From Merdivicinus sp050943495 (GTDB lineage Bacteria > Bacillota > Clostridia > Oscillospirales > Ruminococcaceae), in contig JBMNPH010000002.1 in NCBI GenBank assembly GCA_050943495.1, forward strand, positions 62,001 to 126,000: a stretch of DNA of 64,000 nt. Reading direction: 5' to 3'. This document shows positions 23,942-32,294 of the stretch, one piece after another (within the stretch, counting starts at the first letter, position 1; every line of letters begins with the position of its first letter). The notes below the pieces were generated by a model that made no database searches, was not told where the DNA came from, and saw only the letters and a program-made list of their open reading frames with translations. The position numbers and the translations under genes were made by a program.

Positions 23942-25915
23942 ATGACAGAGGAGATCAAACGACGGTATTTGAAGTTGATCAAGGAATTAAATTACCACAG
24001 CCGTCTTTATTATACATTGGATTCTCCGGAAATCAGTGATTACGAATATGATATGCTGATGCAGGAGTTGAAGAAAATCGAGGCAGAATACCCTGACGAA
24101 ATATCTCCGGATTCTCCTACAGGTAGGATTGGCGATGAGAGCCTATTTAATACGTTTGAAAAGGTGGAACATGTTGTCCCGATGGGAAGTCTGCAAGATG
24201 TCTTCAGTGAAGAAGAATTGTTTGAATTTGGGCATCGATGCAAAACAGCTATTCCCGAAGCAGAATTTATTGTGGAACCTAAAATTGATGGGTTATCCGT
24301 ATCGCTGGAATACCGTGATGGGAAATTCGTGCGCGGATCTACACGCGGGAATGGATTGGTAGGCGAGGATGTTACCTTGAATTTGAAGACCATTCGTTCA
24401 ATTCCCATGATATTACAACAAAATCTGCCTTATGTGGAAGTACGCGGAGAGGTATATATGCCTAAGGCAGTTTTTGAAATGCTGGTAGCTCAACAGATTG
24501 AAAACGAGGAATCCCCCTTTAAAAATCCGCGTAATGCGGCTGCCGGCGGGCTTCGGCAAAAGGACCCTCGCGTGACGGCGGCAAGGAAGCTTTCAATTTT
24601 TGTATTCAATCTTCAACAGATAGAAGGAAAGGAAATATCCGGTCATAAGGAATCATTGGACGTTCTTCAGGAACTAGGGTTTACCGTTATTCCATCTTAT
24701 CGACGTTTTGATAATATTGAAGAAGCCGTTGAGGAAGTCCGTCGTATTGGGGAGATGCGCGGCCAATATTCTTTTGATATTGATGGTGCGGTAATCAAGG
24801 TGGATAACTTTGCCCAACGAGAATTATTGGGTTCCACTGCAAAATTTCCGCGATGGGCAGTCGCATTTAAATATCCGCCTGAAGAAAAAGAAACCGTTTT
24901 ACGGGAGATTTCCATTCAGGTTGGAAGGACCGGTGCTTGTACACCAACTGCCATTTTTGATCCGATCACATTGGCAGGCACAACGGTCAGCCGTGCGGTT
25001 CTGCATAATCAGGATTTCATTACGGAAAAGGATCTGCGGATAGGAGATACCATTTTGGTACGGAAAGCCGGAGAAATCATTCCAGAAGTATTGGGATCTG
25101 TGTGCCATCAAGATGGAAGCGAACCGTATCGAATCCCAATGGAATGTCCGGTTTGTCACAGTGAAACAGTAAAAGAAGATGCGGTAATCCGCTGTATTAA
25201 TCCGAATTGTCCTGCGACTCTCCGACGCAACTTAATTCATTTTGCATCGCGAGCAGCGATGGATATTGAGGGATTGGGACCAGCCGCAATTGATCAGCTC
25301 TTAGAAAACCGAATGATTGAATCATCCGCCGATCTTTATAGCCTAACCATGGAACAGCTGACTGGACTGGAACGCTTTGCTGAAACTTCCGCCCGTAATC
25401 TGCTGGAAGCAATTGAAAAATCCAAGCAGAATCCGCTTTCCCGGCTGTTGTTTGGATTGGGAATTCGCAATATTGGGGAACGTGCAGCGCAGCTTTTGGC
25501 GCGGCAGTTCCGTTCAATGGATGCTGTGATGGAAGCTTCCCGAGATGATATTTCTCAAATCGATGGGTTTGGAGAAATTATGGCGGAGAGTGTGTTTGAC
25601 TTTTTCCGGAAAGAAGAAACCCATGCATTAATTGAGCAGTTCCGTAAAGCAGGGCTGAATTTTACCGAAGATATAGTAGAAACCGGTGAGACTTTTGTGG
25701 AAAAAACATTCGTACTAACCGGTACGCTTTCACATTATACCCGGCAGGAAGCTAAAGCTCTAATTGAACGGAATGGCGGCAAGGTGACTTCCTCAGTTTC
25801 TAAAAAGACAGACTATGTGCTGGCTGGAGAAGATGCCGGCAGTAAATTGACAAAAGCACAGCAGCTTGGGATTACGATTCTTACCGAGGCGGAATTCCAA
25901 TCACTGCTTTCATAA
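23942..25915 (+). CDS. ligA: NAD-dependent DNA ligase
   Basis: 657 residues, full length. Domain Ia/adenylation: YYTLDSPEISDYEYDML, then the adenylated lysine in VEPKIDG (K114) and RGNGLVGEDVT. OB fold: VGRTGACTPTAIF. Zinc finger: CPVCHSETVKEDAVIRC with C-x-x-x-x-CP after it (four Cys). Then tandem helix-hairpin-helix (GLGIRNIGERAAQLL, IDGFGEIMAESV) and a C-terminal BRCT domain (TFVLTGTLSHYTRQEAKALI). It joins nicks in replication and repair. It is the first gene of a plus-strand group with gatCAB, 15 bp apart, so co-transcription is likely. A TATAAT lies at 23893-23898 but without a good -35 box. Confidence 0.97.
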   Translation: MTEEIKRRYLKLIKELNYHSRLYYTLDSPEISDYEYDMLMQELKKIEAEYPDEISPDSPTGRIGDESLFNTFEKVEHVVPMGSLQDVFSEEELFEFGHRCKTAIPEAEFIVEPKIDGLSVSLEYRDGKFVRGSTRGNGLVGEDVTLNLKTIRSIPMILQQNLPYVEVRGEVYMPKAVFEMLVAQQIENEESPFKNPRNAAAGGLRQKDPRVTAARKLSIFVFNLQQIEGKEISGHKESLDVLQELGFTVIPSYRRFDNIEEAVEEVRRIGEMRGQYSFDIDGAVIKVDNFAQRELLGSTAKFPRWAVAFKYPPEEKETVLREISIQVGRTGACTPTAIFDPITLAGTTVSRAVLHNQDFITEKDLRIGDTILVRKAGEIIPEVLGSVCHQDGSEPYRIPMECPVCHSETVKEDAVIRCINPNCPATLRRNLIHFASRAAMDIEGLGPAAIDQLLENRMIESSADLYSLTMEQLTGLERFAETSARNLLEAIEKSKQNPLSRLLFGLGIRNIGERAAQLLARQFRSMDAVMEASRDDISQIDGFGEIMAESVFDFFRKEETHALIEQFRKAGLNFTEDIVETGETFVEKTFVLTGTLSHYTRQEAKALIERNGGKVTSSVSKKTDYVLAGEDAGSKLTKAQQLGITILTEAEFQSLLS

Positions 25916-25930
25916 AATGGAGGGATACAG

Positions 25931-26200
25931 ATGAATCTTGACATCAAACATCTGGCAAAGCTTTCCCGGCTGACCTTCAGCCCGGAGGAAGAAGCAAAAT
26001 TTGAAAAGGAAATGGCCAATATCGTGGCGATGGTAGAGAAACTGCCCAATCTGGACGCCTCTGGTGCCCTGATTGATCCGGACAACCCCATGCAAATGCG
26101 CAAAGATGAGGTTATCAATCAGCCAAACCGCACTGAGCTGCTGCAAAACGCGCCCGAAGTGCAGGCTGGCTGCATCGTTGTGCCTAAAGTGGTGGAATAA
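25931..26200 (+). CDS. gatC: Asp-tRNA(Asn)/Glu-tRNA(Gln) amidotransferase subunit C
   Basis: 89 residues, the usual size. HLAKLSRLTFSPEEEAKFEKEM is the helical start of GatC, and the C-terminal MRKDEV...NRTELLQNAPEVQAG wraps GatA in known structures. It stabilises the GatCAB complex that converts Glu-tRNA(Gln) and/or Asp-tRNA(Asn) to the amidated forms. GGAGGG precedes the ATG. Codons shift towards C-ending forms compared with ligA. Confidence 0.95.
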   Translation: MNLDIKHLAKLSRLTFSPEEEAKFEKEMANIVAMVEKLPNLDASGALIDPDNPMQMRKDEVINQPNRTELLQNAPEVQAGCIVVPKVVE

Positions 26201-26219
26201 GGAAAGGGGATTGTCAACT

Positions 26220-27683
26220 ATGGAATTGTATCAGCTGACAGCGGAAAAACTTTCCGCGATGCTTGCTAATAAAGAATGTTCCAGCGAGGAACTTACTCGT
26301 TCGGTTCTGAACCGAATCGAACAAAAGGAACCGGAGATTGCAGCATATATTACCGTTTGTGGGGAAGAGGCACTCAAAGCTGCTGCTGCTATTGATGCCA
26401 GACGTGCGGCAGGGGAGAATCTGCACCCTCTGGCAGGTATCCCGCTTGGTATTAAAGACAATATCTGCACTCGGGGCATTCGCACCACATGTGCTTCCCG
26501 TATGCTGGAAAACTTTGTCCCTCCTTATGACGCTTTTGTAATGGAAAAGCTGAATGCAACCGGTGCTGTTATGCTTGGCAAACTTAATATGGACGAGTTT
26601 GCGATGGGATCTTCCACCGAGAATTCTTATTTCCAGAAAACCCGTAACCCCTTTGATACGGAACGAGTTCCGGGCGGATCTTCCGGCGGCAGTGCAGCAG
26701 CAGTTGCAGCAGGCGAGGCGATCGCTGCACTTGGTTCTGATACTGGTGGATCCATCCGTCAGCCAGCGTCTTATTGTGGTATTGTTGGCTTAAAGCCCAC
26801 ATATAGTTCTGTTTCCCGTTATGGGTTGGTGGCGTTTGCTTCTTCTCTGGATCAGATTGGACCAATGGGCAGAAGTGTCAAAGATGTTGCGATGCTGTAC
26901 AGCGCCATCTGTGGCCGTGACAACCACGACGCAACTTCCGCGTTGCGGGAATACCCGGATTTTGCAAAAGAACTGACTTCTGATGTAAAAGGCTTGCGTA
27001 TTGGCCTGCCCAAAGAATATTTTGGCGAAGGTGTCGCCACCGAAGTGCGGGACGCTGTTTCTAAGATGGCAAAAGTACTGGAGAATATGGGGGCAGAGCT
27101 GGTAGAAGTTTCATTGCCCAGTACAGATTATGCGCTGTCGGCTTATTACATCATTGCATCGGCAGAAGCGTCTTCCAATTTAGCACGGTTTGACGGCGTA
27201 AAATACGGCTATCGGGCGAAAGATTTTGCCAATTTGACCGAAATGTATGAAAAAACCCGCAGCGAAGGCTTTGGTGCTGAAGTAAAGCGCCGTATTATGC
27301 TGGGAACCTATGTGCTTAGTTCCGGTTATTACGATGCTTATTATAAGAAAGCAAAATTTACACAGCTGCGCATTCAGCAGGAGTTTGGGGAAGCATTCAC
27401 AAAATGTGACCTCCTGCTGACCCCGACTGTTCCCGATACTGCGTTCAAACTGGGCGAAAATGTGGACGATCAAATCAAAATGTATATGAATGACATCTTG
27501 ACTGTTACTGTCAACATTGCCGGGTTGCCCGGTATGAGCGTTCCCTGCGGTTTTGACAGCAAAAATATGCCCATTGGCGCTCAGCTGATTGGTCCGAAGT
27601 TCAGTGAATCGACCCTGTTCCGAGTTGCATCTGCATGGGAAACATCGGTTGGCGGCTTTGATTTGAGCCGGACACTTGCATAA
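26220..27683 (+). CDS. gatA: Asp-tRNA(Asn)/Glu-tRNA(Gln) amidotransferase subunit A
   Basis: 487 residues. The amidase-signature Ser-cisSer-Lys triad is visible: GIPLGIKDNICT (Lys), GSDTGGSIRQPAS (cis-Ser) and the PGGSSGGSAAAVAAG stretch. It hydrolyses glutamine to release ammonia that is channelled to GatB. ATG 26220 follows AAGGGGATT. Middle gene of gatCAB, 19 bp after gatC and 13 bp before gatB. Confidence 0.97.
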   Translation: MELYQLTAEKLSAMLANKECSSEELTRSVLNRIEQKEPEIAAYITVCGEEALKAAAAIDARRAAGENLHPLAGIPLGIKDNICTRGIRTTCASRMLENFVPPYDAFVMEKLNATGAVMLGKLNMDEFAMGSSTENSYFQKTRNPFDTERVPGGSSGGSAAAVAAGEAIAALGSDTGGSIRQPASYCGIVGLKPTYSSVSRYGLVAFASSLDQIGPMGRSVKDVAMLYSAICGRDNHDATSALREYPDFAKELTSDVKGLRIGLPKEYFGEGVATEVRDAVSKMAKVLENMGAELVEVSLPSTDYALSAYYIIASAEASSNLARFDGVKYGYRAKDFANLTEMYEKTRSEGFGAEVKRRIMLGTYVLSSGYYDAYYKKAKFTQLRIQQEFGEAFTKCDLLLTPTVPDTAFKLGENVDDQIKMYMNDILTVTVNIAGLPGMSVPCGFDSKNMPIGAQLIGPKFSESTLFRVASAWETSVGGFDLSRTLA

Positions 27684-27696
27684 GGGGGAGAACAGC

Positions 27697-29133
27697 ATGA
27701 GACAGGATTATGAGATGGTTGTGGGATTGGAAGTCCACGCCGAATTGAATACTGCTTCCAAAATTTACTGCGGATGCCGCAATGCCTTCGGAAAAGAAGT
27801 CAATACCCAGTGCTGCCCAGTTTGTATGGGTATGCCCGGCACACTGCCGACCTTGAATGAAAAGGTCGTCGAATACGCTGCTAAAATGGGGTATGCGCTT
27901 AACTGTACGATCAATCCCATAAGCAAGCAAGACCGCAAAAACTATTTTTATCCTGACCTGCCAAAAGCCTATCAGATTTCACAGTTTGATATTCCGCTCT
28001 GCGAGCATGGTTATCTGGATATTTGGGTGGATGGCGCCGAAAAACGGATTGGCATTACTCGGATCCATATCGAAGAAGACGCCGGTAAACTGATCCACGA
28101 TGACAGTTTTACCGGTACCCTTGTTGACTTTAACCGCTGCGGCGTTCCGCTGATCGAAATTGTTTCAGAACCGGATCTGCGGAGTTCAGCGGATGCAAAA
28201 GCGTATCTTGACACGATCAAATCCATTCTCGAGTATATCAATATCTCGGACTGTAAAATGCAGGAAGGCTCGATTCGCTGTGACATTAACGTTTCGGTTC
28301 ACAAAAAAGGGGAACCGTTCGGTACTCGTGTCGAGATGAAGAATGTCAACACTTTCAGCGGTGCAGTTCGCGCTATTGAATATGAAGCAAACCGTCAGAT
28401 CGAGGTATTGGAAAACGGCGGTACTATTTCCCAGGAAACCCGTCGCTGGGATGACCTGAAAGGTCAGAATTTCCTGCTCCGCAGCAAAGAAGACGCACAG
28501 GATTACCGTTATTTCCCGGAGCCGGATCTGCTCACGATTGTATTGGAACAGGACTACCTGGATTCCATCAAAGCTTCCATTCCGGAACTCCCCAATAAAA
28601 AGAAAGCGCGTTATATTAAAGAACTTGGCCTTCCGGAAGAGGACGCTTCCTTGCTTACAGAAATTAAGGAAAAATCGGATTTCTTTGAAGAAATTCTTAA
28701 TGCCGCAAATATCAAGCCTAAGAGTGCATCTAACTGGGTGCTTGGCGATGTCTCCAGACTGATGAATGAAACAAATAAGCCGATTTATGATCTGGGAATT
28801 GATCCGAAACAGCTGGCAGAGATTATTTCGATGCAGGAACAGAATAAGATTTCCAGTTCCGCCGCAAAACAGGTATTTGAAGAAATGCTGAAAACCGGCA
28901 AAACTCCCGCCGAACTGGTAAAAGAGCTTGGATTGGAACAGGTTTCGGATACAGGTGCTCTACAAGCAATTGTAGATACAGTCGTTGCCAATAATCAGAA
29001 ATCAATTGACGACTATCGCAACGGAAAGACCAATGCACTGGGATTTCTGGTCGGCCAGTGTATGAAAGCTTCCAAAGGCAAAGGAAATCCTGCCTTAATG
29101 AAGGAAATGTTGTTGAAAATTCTGGAAGGTTAA
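27697..29133 (+). CDS. gatB: Asp-tRNA(Asn)/Glu-tRNA(Gln) amidotransferase subunit B
   Basis: 478 residues. The cradle kinase-like domain has VVGLEVHAELNT, a zinc site (CGCRNAF...QCCPVCMGMPG) and EMKNVNTFSGAVRAIEYE; the helical/YqeY-like tail (ASNWVLGDVSRLMNE, FLVGQCMKASKGKGNPAL) binds the tRNA. It phosphorylates the mischarged Glu/Asp and completes amidation. The start has AAGGGGGAG upstream. The Met 7 codons earlier (27676) overlaps gatA and is not preferred. Confidence 0.97.
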   Translation: MRQDYEMVVGLEVHAELNTASKIYCGCRNAFGKEVNTQCCPVCMGMPGTLPTLNEKVVEYAAKMGYALNCTINPISKQDRKNYFYPDLPKAYQISQFDIPLCEHGYLDIWVDGAEKRIGITRIHIEEDAGKLIHDDSFTGTLVDFNRCGVPLIEIVSEPDLRSSADAKAYLDTIKSILEYINISDCKMQEGSIRCDINVSVHKKGEPFGTRVEMKNVNTFSGAVRAIEYEANRQIEVLENGGTISQETRRWDDLKGQNFLLRSKEDAQDYRYFPEPDLLTIVLEQDYLDSIKASIPELPNKKKARYIKELGLPEEDASLLTEIKEKSDFFEEILNAANIKPKSASNWVLGDVSRLMNETNKPIYDLGIDPKQLAEIISMQEQNKISSSAAKQVFEEMLKTGKTPAELVKELGLEQVSDTGALQAIVDTVVANNQKSIDDYRNGKTNALGFLVGQCMKASKGKGNPALMKEMLLKILEG

Positions 29134-29144
29134 GATGAATGGTG

Positions 29145-29180
29145 CAAAAGCAGGGGTCAGGGGATCCCTGCTTTTGTCCA
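29145..29180 (+). terminator. Possible terminator after gatB
   Basis: An 11-bp stem (29145-29155 with 29166-29176) with a 10-nt loop, 12 bp past gatB. The T-run (CTTTTG) is part of the stem and is followed by TCC, so termination may be partial. Confidence 0.45.
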
Positions 29181-29200
29181 ATAAAGGATTGGTGAAGAAA

Positions 29201-29680
29201 ATGGGCAGAACATTGTCAATGGAACAGACAAATATGTGCATGATATTAGATCCCACAACAAATCGGGTCGTAGTTCAGAAGCGAGAAAAATATTGGACAG
29301 GATACGCTTTTCCAGGCGGACATGTAGAAGTAGGGGAGAGTTATTATGATTCTACTGTTCGCGAAGTGAAGGAAGAAACCGGTTTGAACGTTCAGAATCT
29401 TAAAATATGCGGAATGATTCACTGGGATTGTTTGGATGATGGAGAACAATATTTGGTTTATTTGTATCGAACAACGGATTTTTCCGGGGAACTTTTTGAG
29501 CGAACAGAAGAAGGTTCGGTTTTTTGGATGGATTTGAATGAATTGCAGAATCAACCAGATGAAAAGCTTTGTCCATATTTTCGAACCTATTTGCGTCTGT
29601 TTTTAGATGATACCATATTTGAGGCGCATGCCACTTATTCTAATCAAAATAATGACGAAAAGCCGTTTGAATTTCGCTAA
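29201..29680 (+). CDS. Nudix hydrolase (MutT-like)
   Basis: 159 residues. The Nudix box is complete: GGHVEVGESYYDSTVREVKEETGL with the REVKEETG core, giving Mg2+-dependent hydrolysis of a nucleoside diphosphate linked to X. The C-terminal part (FERTEEGSVFWMDLNEL) is like 8-oxo-dGTP diphosphatases. Substrate is not certain. ATG 29201 is used, with GGTGAAGAAA as a weak ribosome site; an ATG at 29135 in frame would place a stem-loop inside the gene, so it is less likely. Confidence 0.88.
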   Translation: MGRTLSMEQTNMCMILDPTTNRVVVQKREKYWTGYAFPGGHVEVGESYYDSTVREVKEETGLNVQNLKICGMIHWDCLDDGEQYLVYLYRTTDFSGELFERTEEGSVFWMDLNELQNQPDEKLCPYFRTYLRLFLDDTIFEAHATYSNQNNDEKPFEFR

Positions 29681-29704
29681 ATATTTTGAAGGGGGAAATT
29701 CTCT

Positions 29705-30295
29705 ATGCAGATACAAGAGCTGGCAGCGCGTATTTCAGACTATTTGGAAACCTTGCCACAGGTTTGCTCTCATTCCTTTTATGGCAGTCTTCAATATGGG
29801 AATTATGATCAGTATTCTGATCTTGACATCCAAATTGATGTTTCTGGGATTGATAATAGTCGTTTCTTATTGGAACTACCTGGGTTGCTTTCCAAGCAGT
29901 TTTCCGTTATATTTTACGATTATGCGCCTAGTTTAGCACCTCAAAAATATCTGGTTACAGTTGCTGTTGATTCTCAAAATCCTTTCCTGTATATGGATTT
30001 CGCATGCATTGCCACACCACATTTTGAAACAGTATCCAGGCAGGATTTGCAGAAGCAGAACAATCCATATGATCACATGTTGAAATTGTTTGTGGCAAAC
30101 CTGAAGCATTGGCTGCGTGGTGCGGATTGCCGCGCAGATATTGAGAAGTTGTATCTTAAAGTTTTTCCATCCGATCAAATGCCAGATAGCGAGAGCGTTT
30201 GCCTGCAAAATGTTTATTTCTGGTTACGCAACCATGCATTACCTAAATATCTGCCATATCTTGATTCCTGTTACCGTATGAGCGGTTGGGAATAA
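29705..30295 (+). CDS. Nucleotidyltransferase-fold protein, function unknown
   Basis: 196 residues. The pol-beta-type nucleotidyltransferase signature is present near residues 26-42: GSLQYGNYDQYSDLDI, with the two metal-binding Asp residues in SDLD. Most of the rest does not resemble a named family, though a central FMDFACI-like strand gives the third expected Asp (YMDF). Relatives include antibiotic nucleotidyltransferases and the antitoxin-like MNT proteins; the second half is helical. GAAGGGGGAAA precedes the ATG. It follows the Nudix gene by 24 bp; the two may form a transcription unit. Confidence 0.7.
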   Translation: MQIQELAARISDYLETLPQVCSHSFYGSLQYGNYDQYSDLDIQIDVSGIDNSRFLLELPGLLSKQFSVIFYDYAPSLAPQKYLVTVAVDSQNPFLYMDFACIATPHFETVSRQDLQKQNNPYDHMLKLFVANLKHWLRGADCRADIEKLYLKVFPSDQMPDSESVCLQNVYFWLRNHALPKYLPYLDSCYRMSGWE

Positions 30296-30313
30296 CACTT
30301 TTTGACCGGCACA

Positions 30314-30349
30314 CATTATTTCGCAAAATATAAATTTAGCGAAATAATG
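30314..30349. other. 36-bp palindrome resembling a dif site next to the xer gene
   Basis: The arms CATTATTTCGC (30314-30324) and GCGAAATAATG (30339-30349) are perfect inverted repeats, and the inner 14 bases continue the symmetry with two mismatched pairs. The central 28 bp (30318-30345) split as 11-bp arm, TATAAA, 11-bp arm, the same geometry as bacterial dif sites. Shared positions with known dif sequences are only partial. It ends 25 bp before the xer start codon. It is not followed directly by a T-run, so it is a poor terminator. It could instead be an operator. Confidence 0.5.
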
Positions 30350-30374
30350 GCGCACTTTTTCAGGAGGAATTTCT

Positions 30375-31370
30375 ATGTCCTATACCACCAGTGATTATCA
30401 TGATTGTCCAGGATTTCTGCGGGACTACTTGTTTTATCTGCTGACGATCAAAGGCAGATCTAAATTAACCGTTGAAGGTTATTATATAGATTTGCGAACT
30501 TATTTGCGCTTTTTGCATTTGCAAAAAAATTTGGTTCCTCATAATACGCCATTGGAGGAAATAGATATTACAGACTCAACACTAGATTTAGTCGGATCTG
30601 CTACTTTGTCAGATGTATATGAATTTCTGAATTACGTTTTTTCTGCAAAATCCAACAATGCGAATACTCGTGCACGGAAAGTTTCAGCAATTCGCGGATT
30701 GTATAAATATCTTACCAACAATGTTCAATTGCTCTCTTCCAATCCAGTTGAAAATTTGGAATTGCCTGCAACAAAAAAAGCACTGCCCGCATATCTAACG
30801 CTGGAACAGTGCTATGAATTATTAGGGGCTTTCGATCCAAACGAACCACATTACCGCCGAGACTATTGCATGGTGATGCTCTTTCTGAACTGCGGAATGC
30901 GGCTTTCTGAGATGTCCGGTTTAAATTTAAATAGTTTTCGGGATAATACACTTCGCGTCCTTGGAAAAGGAAATAAAGAACGGATTCTTTATCTGAATGA
31001 CGCCTGCATGGACGCATTAAAGGAATATTTGAATGAACGCAGTGAATATAAAAAAATTATTGATACCGATGCCATGTTTTTAAATAACCGCGGACAACGC
31101 ATCGGCCAGCGACGGATTCAACAGATTATCACCGAATTGCTTCAAAAAGCTGGATTGTCCAATATGGGATTTTCCACTCATAAACTGCGTCATACCGCAG
31201 CAACGATGATGTACCAATACGGAGACGTTGACGTAAAGGTATTACAGGAAATTTTGGGACATGAGCATTTAAATACAACCGAAATTTATACCCATGTTGC
31301 CAATACACAGAAGGAAGATGCAATGTCCAGCAATCCCCTCGCCCATTATCATCGAAAGAAGAAAGAATAG
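30375..31370 (+). CDS. xerC: Tyrosine recombinase, XerC/XerD type
   Basis: 331 residues. The N-terminal SAM-like DNA-binding domain (FLRDYLFYLLTIKGRSKLTVEGY) is joined to the catalytic domain with all active-site residues: R176 (GMRLSEM), K in GKGNKER, H269-x-x-R272 (HKLRHTAATMM), H296 in LGHEHLNTTEIYTH and Y305. XerC/D resolve chromosome dimers at dif. No phage or integron genes are near, so it is judged a housekeeping recombinase. AGGAGG precedes the ATG. The stop is 1 bp from the stop of the convergent nucleoside hydrolase gene. Confidence 0.9.
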   Translation: MSYTTSDYHDCPGFLRDYLFYLLTIKGRSKLTVEGYYIDLRTYLRFLHLQKNLVPHNTPLEEIDITDSTLDLVGSATLSDVYEFLNYVFSAKSNNANTRARKVSAIRGLYKYLTNNVQLLSSNPVENLELPATKKALPAYLTLEQCYELLGAFDPNEPHYRRDYCMVMLFLNCGMRLSEMSGLNLNSFRDNTLRVLGKGNKERILYLNDACMDALKEYLNERSEYKKIIDTDAMFLNNRGQRIGQRRIQQIITELLQKAGLSNMGFSTHKLRHTAATMMYQYGDVDVKVLQEILGHEHLNTTEIYTHVANTQKEDAMSSNPLAHYHRKKKE

Positions 31371-31371
31371 A

Positions 31372-32265
31372 CTACATTTTTGCGTATAAATCCGAGAAAA
31401 TGGCATCTCGATTACAGAAATTTACATATCGGATGAAGTGGCGCTGCACATCGGTGCTGTATGTAAAAGAAGGCGTTAGAATCGGACTGGGAATCAACCC
31501 GCTCTGGAACCAGTCCGAATTGCAAATCCAGCCGATCGTCGCAATATCCCAAATAACTTTCGAATGGCAGGGATGCTGTTTCATATATTCGCGGGTAATT
31601 TCTAACAGATATTGCCCGCATTTTCCTTTCTCAGCCAGTTCCCTTTCCAATTCCGGAATTGTGATGAGAAGGTGGCTGATGACACCGGCACATGGCAGCA
31701 AAACAAGCGGAACACCACTATCCAAGAGAATTTGAGAGGCAAACAGATCCTGCTTCATATTAAATTCATCTGTTTTCGGAAAATGAAGACCATGGCCGCC
31801 AAGCCAAACGACAACTATTTTTTCACGAATTTTGGGTTCCATTAAAATGGCGGAAGCAACGTTCGTTGGTGCACCAATCGTTGCCACATAAAGAGGTTCA
31901 TCCGAAGAAAGTGCGCGTTGAATGAGATCTCTGACAGCTGGTGAATCAACTGCATCATCCGGAGAGGTCATCCAGCGGCGGGATCCTTTGTATACCGGGA
32001 GATCCATTTCCAACAACTGCAAGATTTCCAAAATTTGCGCATAGCTGCGTTCCATACCATCTTCCGGGCCAGCAGAACGGTCATTATGAAAAGGTGCGGC
32101 ATAAACGGCTTCCAACTTGATTTCCGGAGAGCAAAGAGCATACACCAATGCATACGGATCATCAATTTCATTGTATGTATCCGTATCCAGTACAACACGA
32201 CAGCCTTTCGGCGGCTTCTGCAGCCGGGATACCAAAAGTTCCGGAGAAACAGGTGTGAATTTCAT
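31372..32265 (-). CDS. Nucleoside hydrolase family protein
   Basis: 297 residues of the inosine-uridine nucleoside hydrolase fold. The Asp-rich N-terminal motif is DTDTYNEIDDPYAL rather than the standard DTDPGxDD, keeping the calcium-binding aspartates but with a 2-residue change in the loop. The middle has VATIGAPTNVASAI and VVWLGGH. The usual C-terminal catalytic His region is not obvious, so substrate range is uncertain. ATG 32265 has AGAAGG 9 bp upstream; ATG 32274 is an alternative. Next gene dusB is 29 bp away on the same strand. Confidence 0.82.
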   Translation of the reverse strand: MKFTPVSPELLVSRLQKPPKGCRVVLDTDTYNEIDDPYALVYALCSPEIKLEAVYAAPFHNDRSAGPEDGMERSYAQILEILQLLEMDLPVYKGSRRWMTSPDDAVDSPAVRDLIQRALSSDEPLYVATIGAPTNVASAILMEPKIREKIVVVWLGGHGLHFPKTDEFNMKQDLFASQILLDSGVPLVLLPCAGVISHLLITIPELERELAEKGKCGQYLLEITREYMKQHPCHSKVIWDIATIGWICNSDWFQSGLIPSPILTPSFTYSTDVQRHFIRYVNFCNRDAIFSDLYAKM

Positions 32266-32294
32266 GGAAATCATCCTTCTTTCCGCTTTAAATT

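Noticed and set aside
30375..31370. Tyrosine recombinase as the integrase of a mobile element
   Set aside because: No excisionase, phage, relaxase or cargo genes, no att repeats or tRNA target nearby, and a Xer-like sequence. A housekeeping recombinase fits better.
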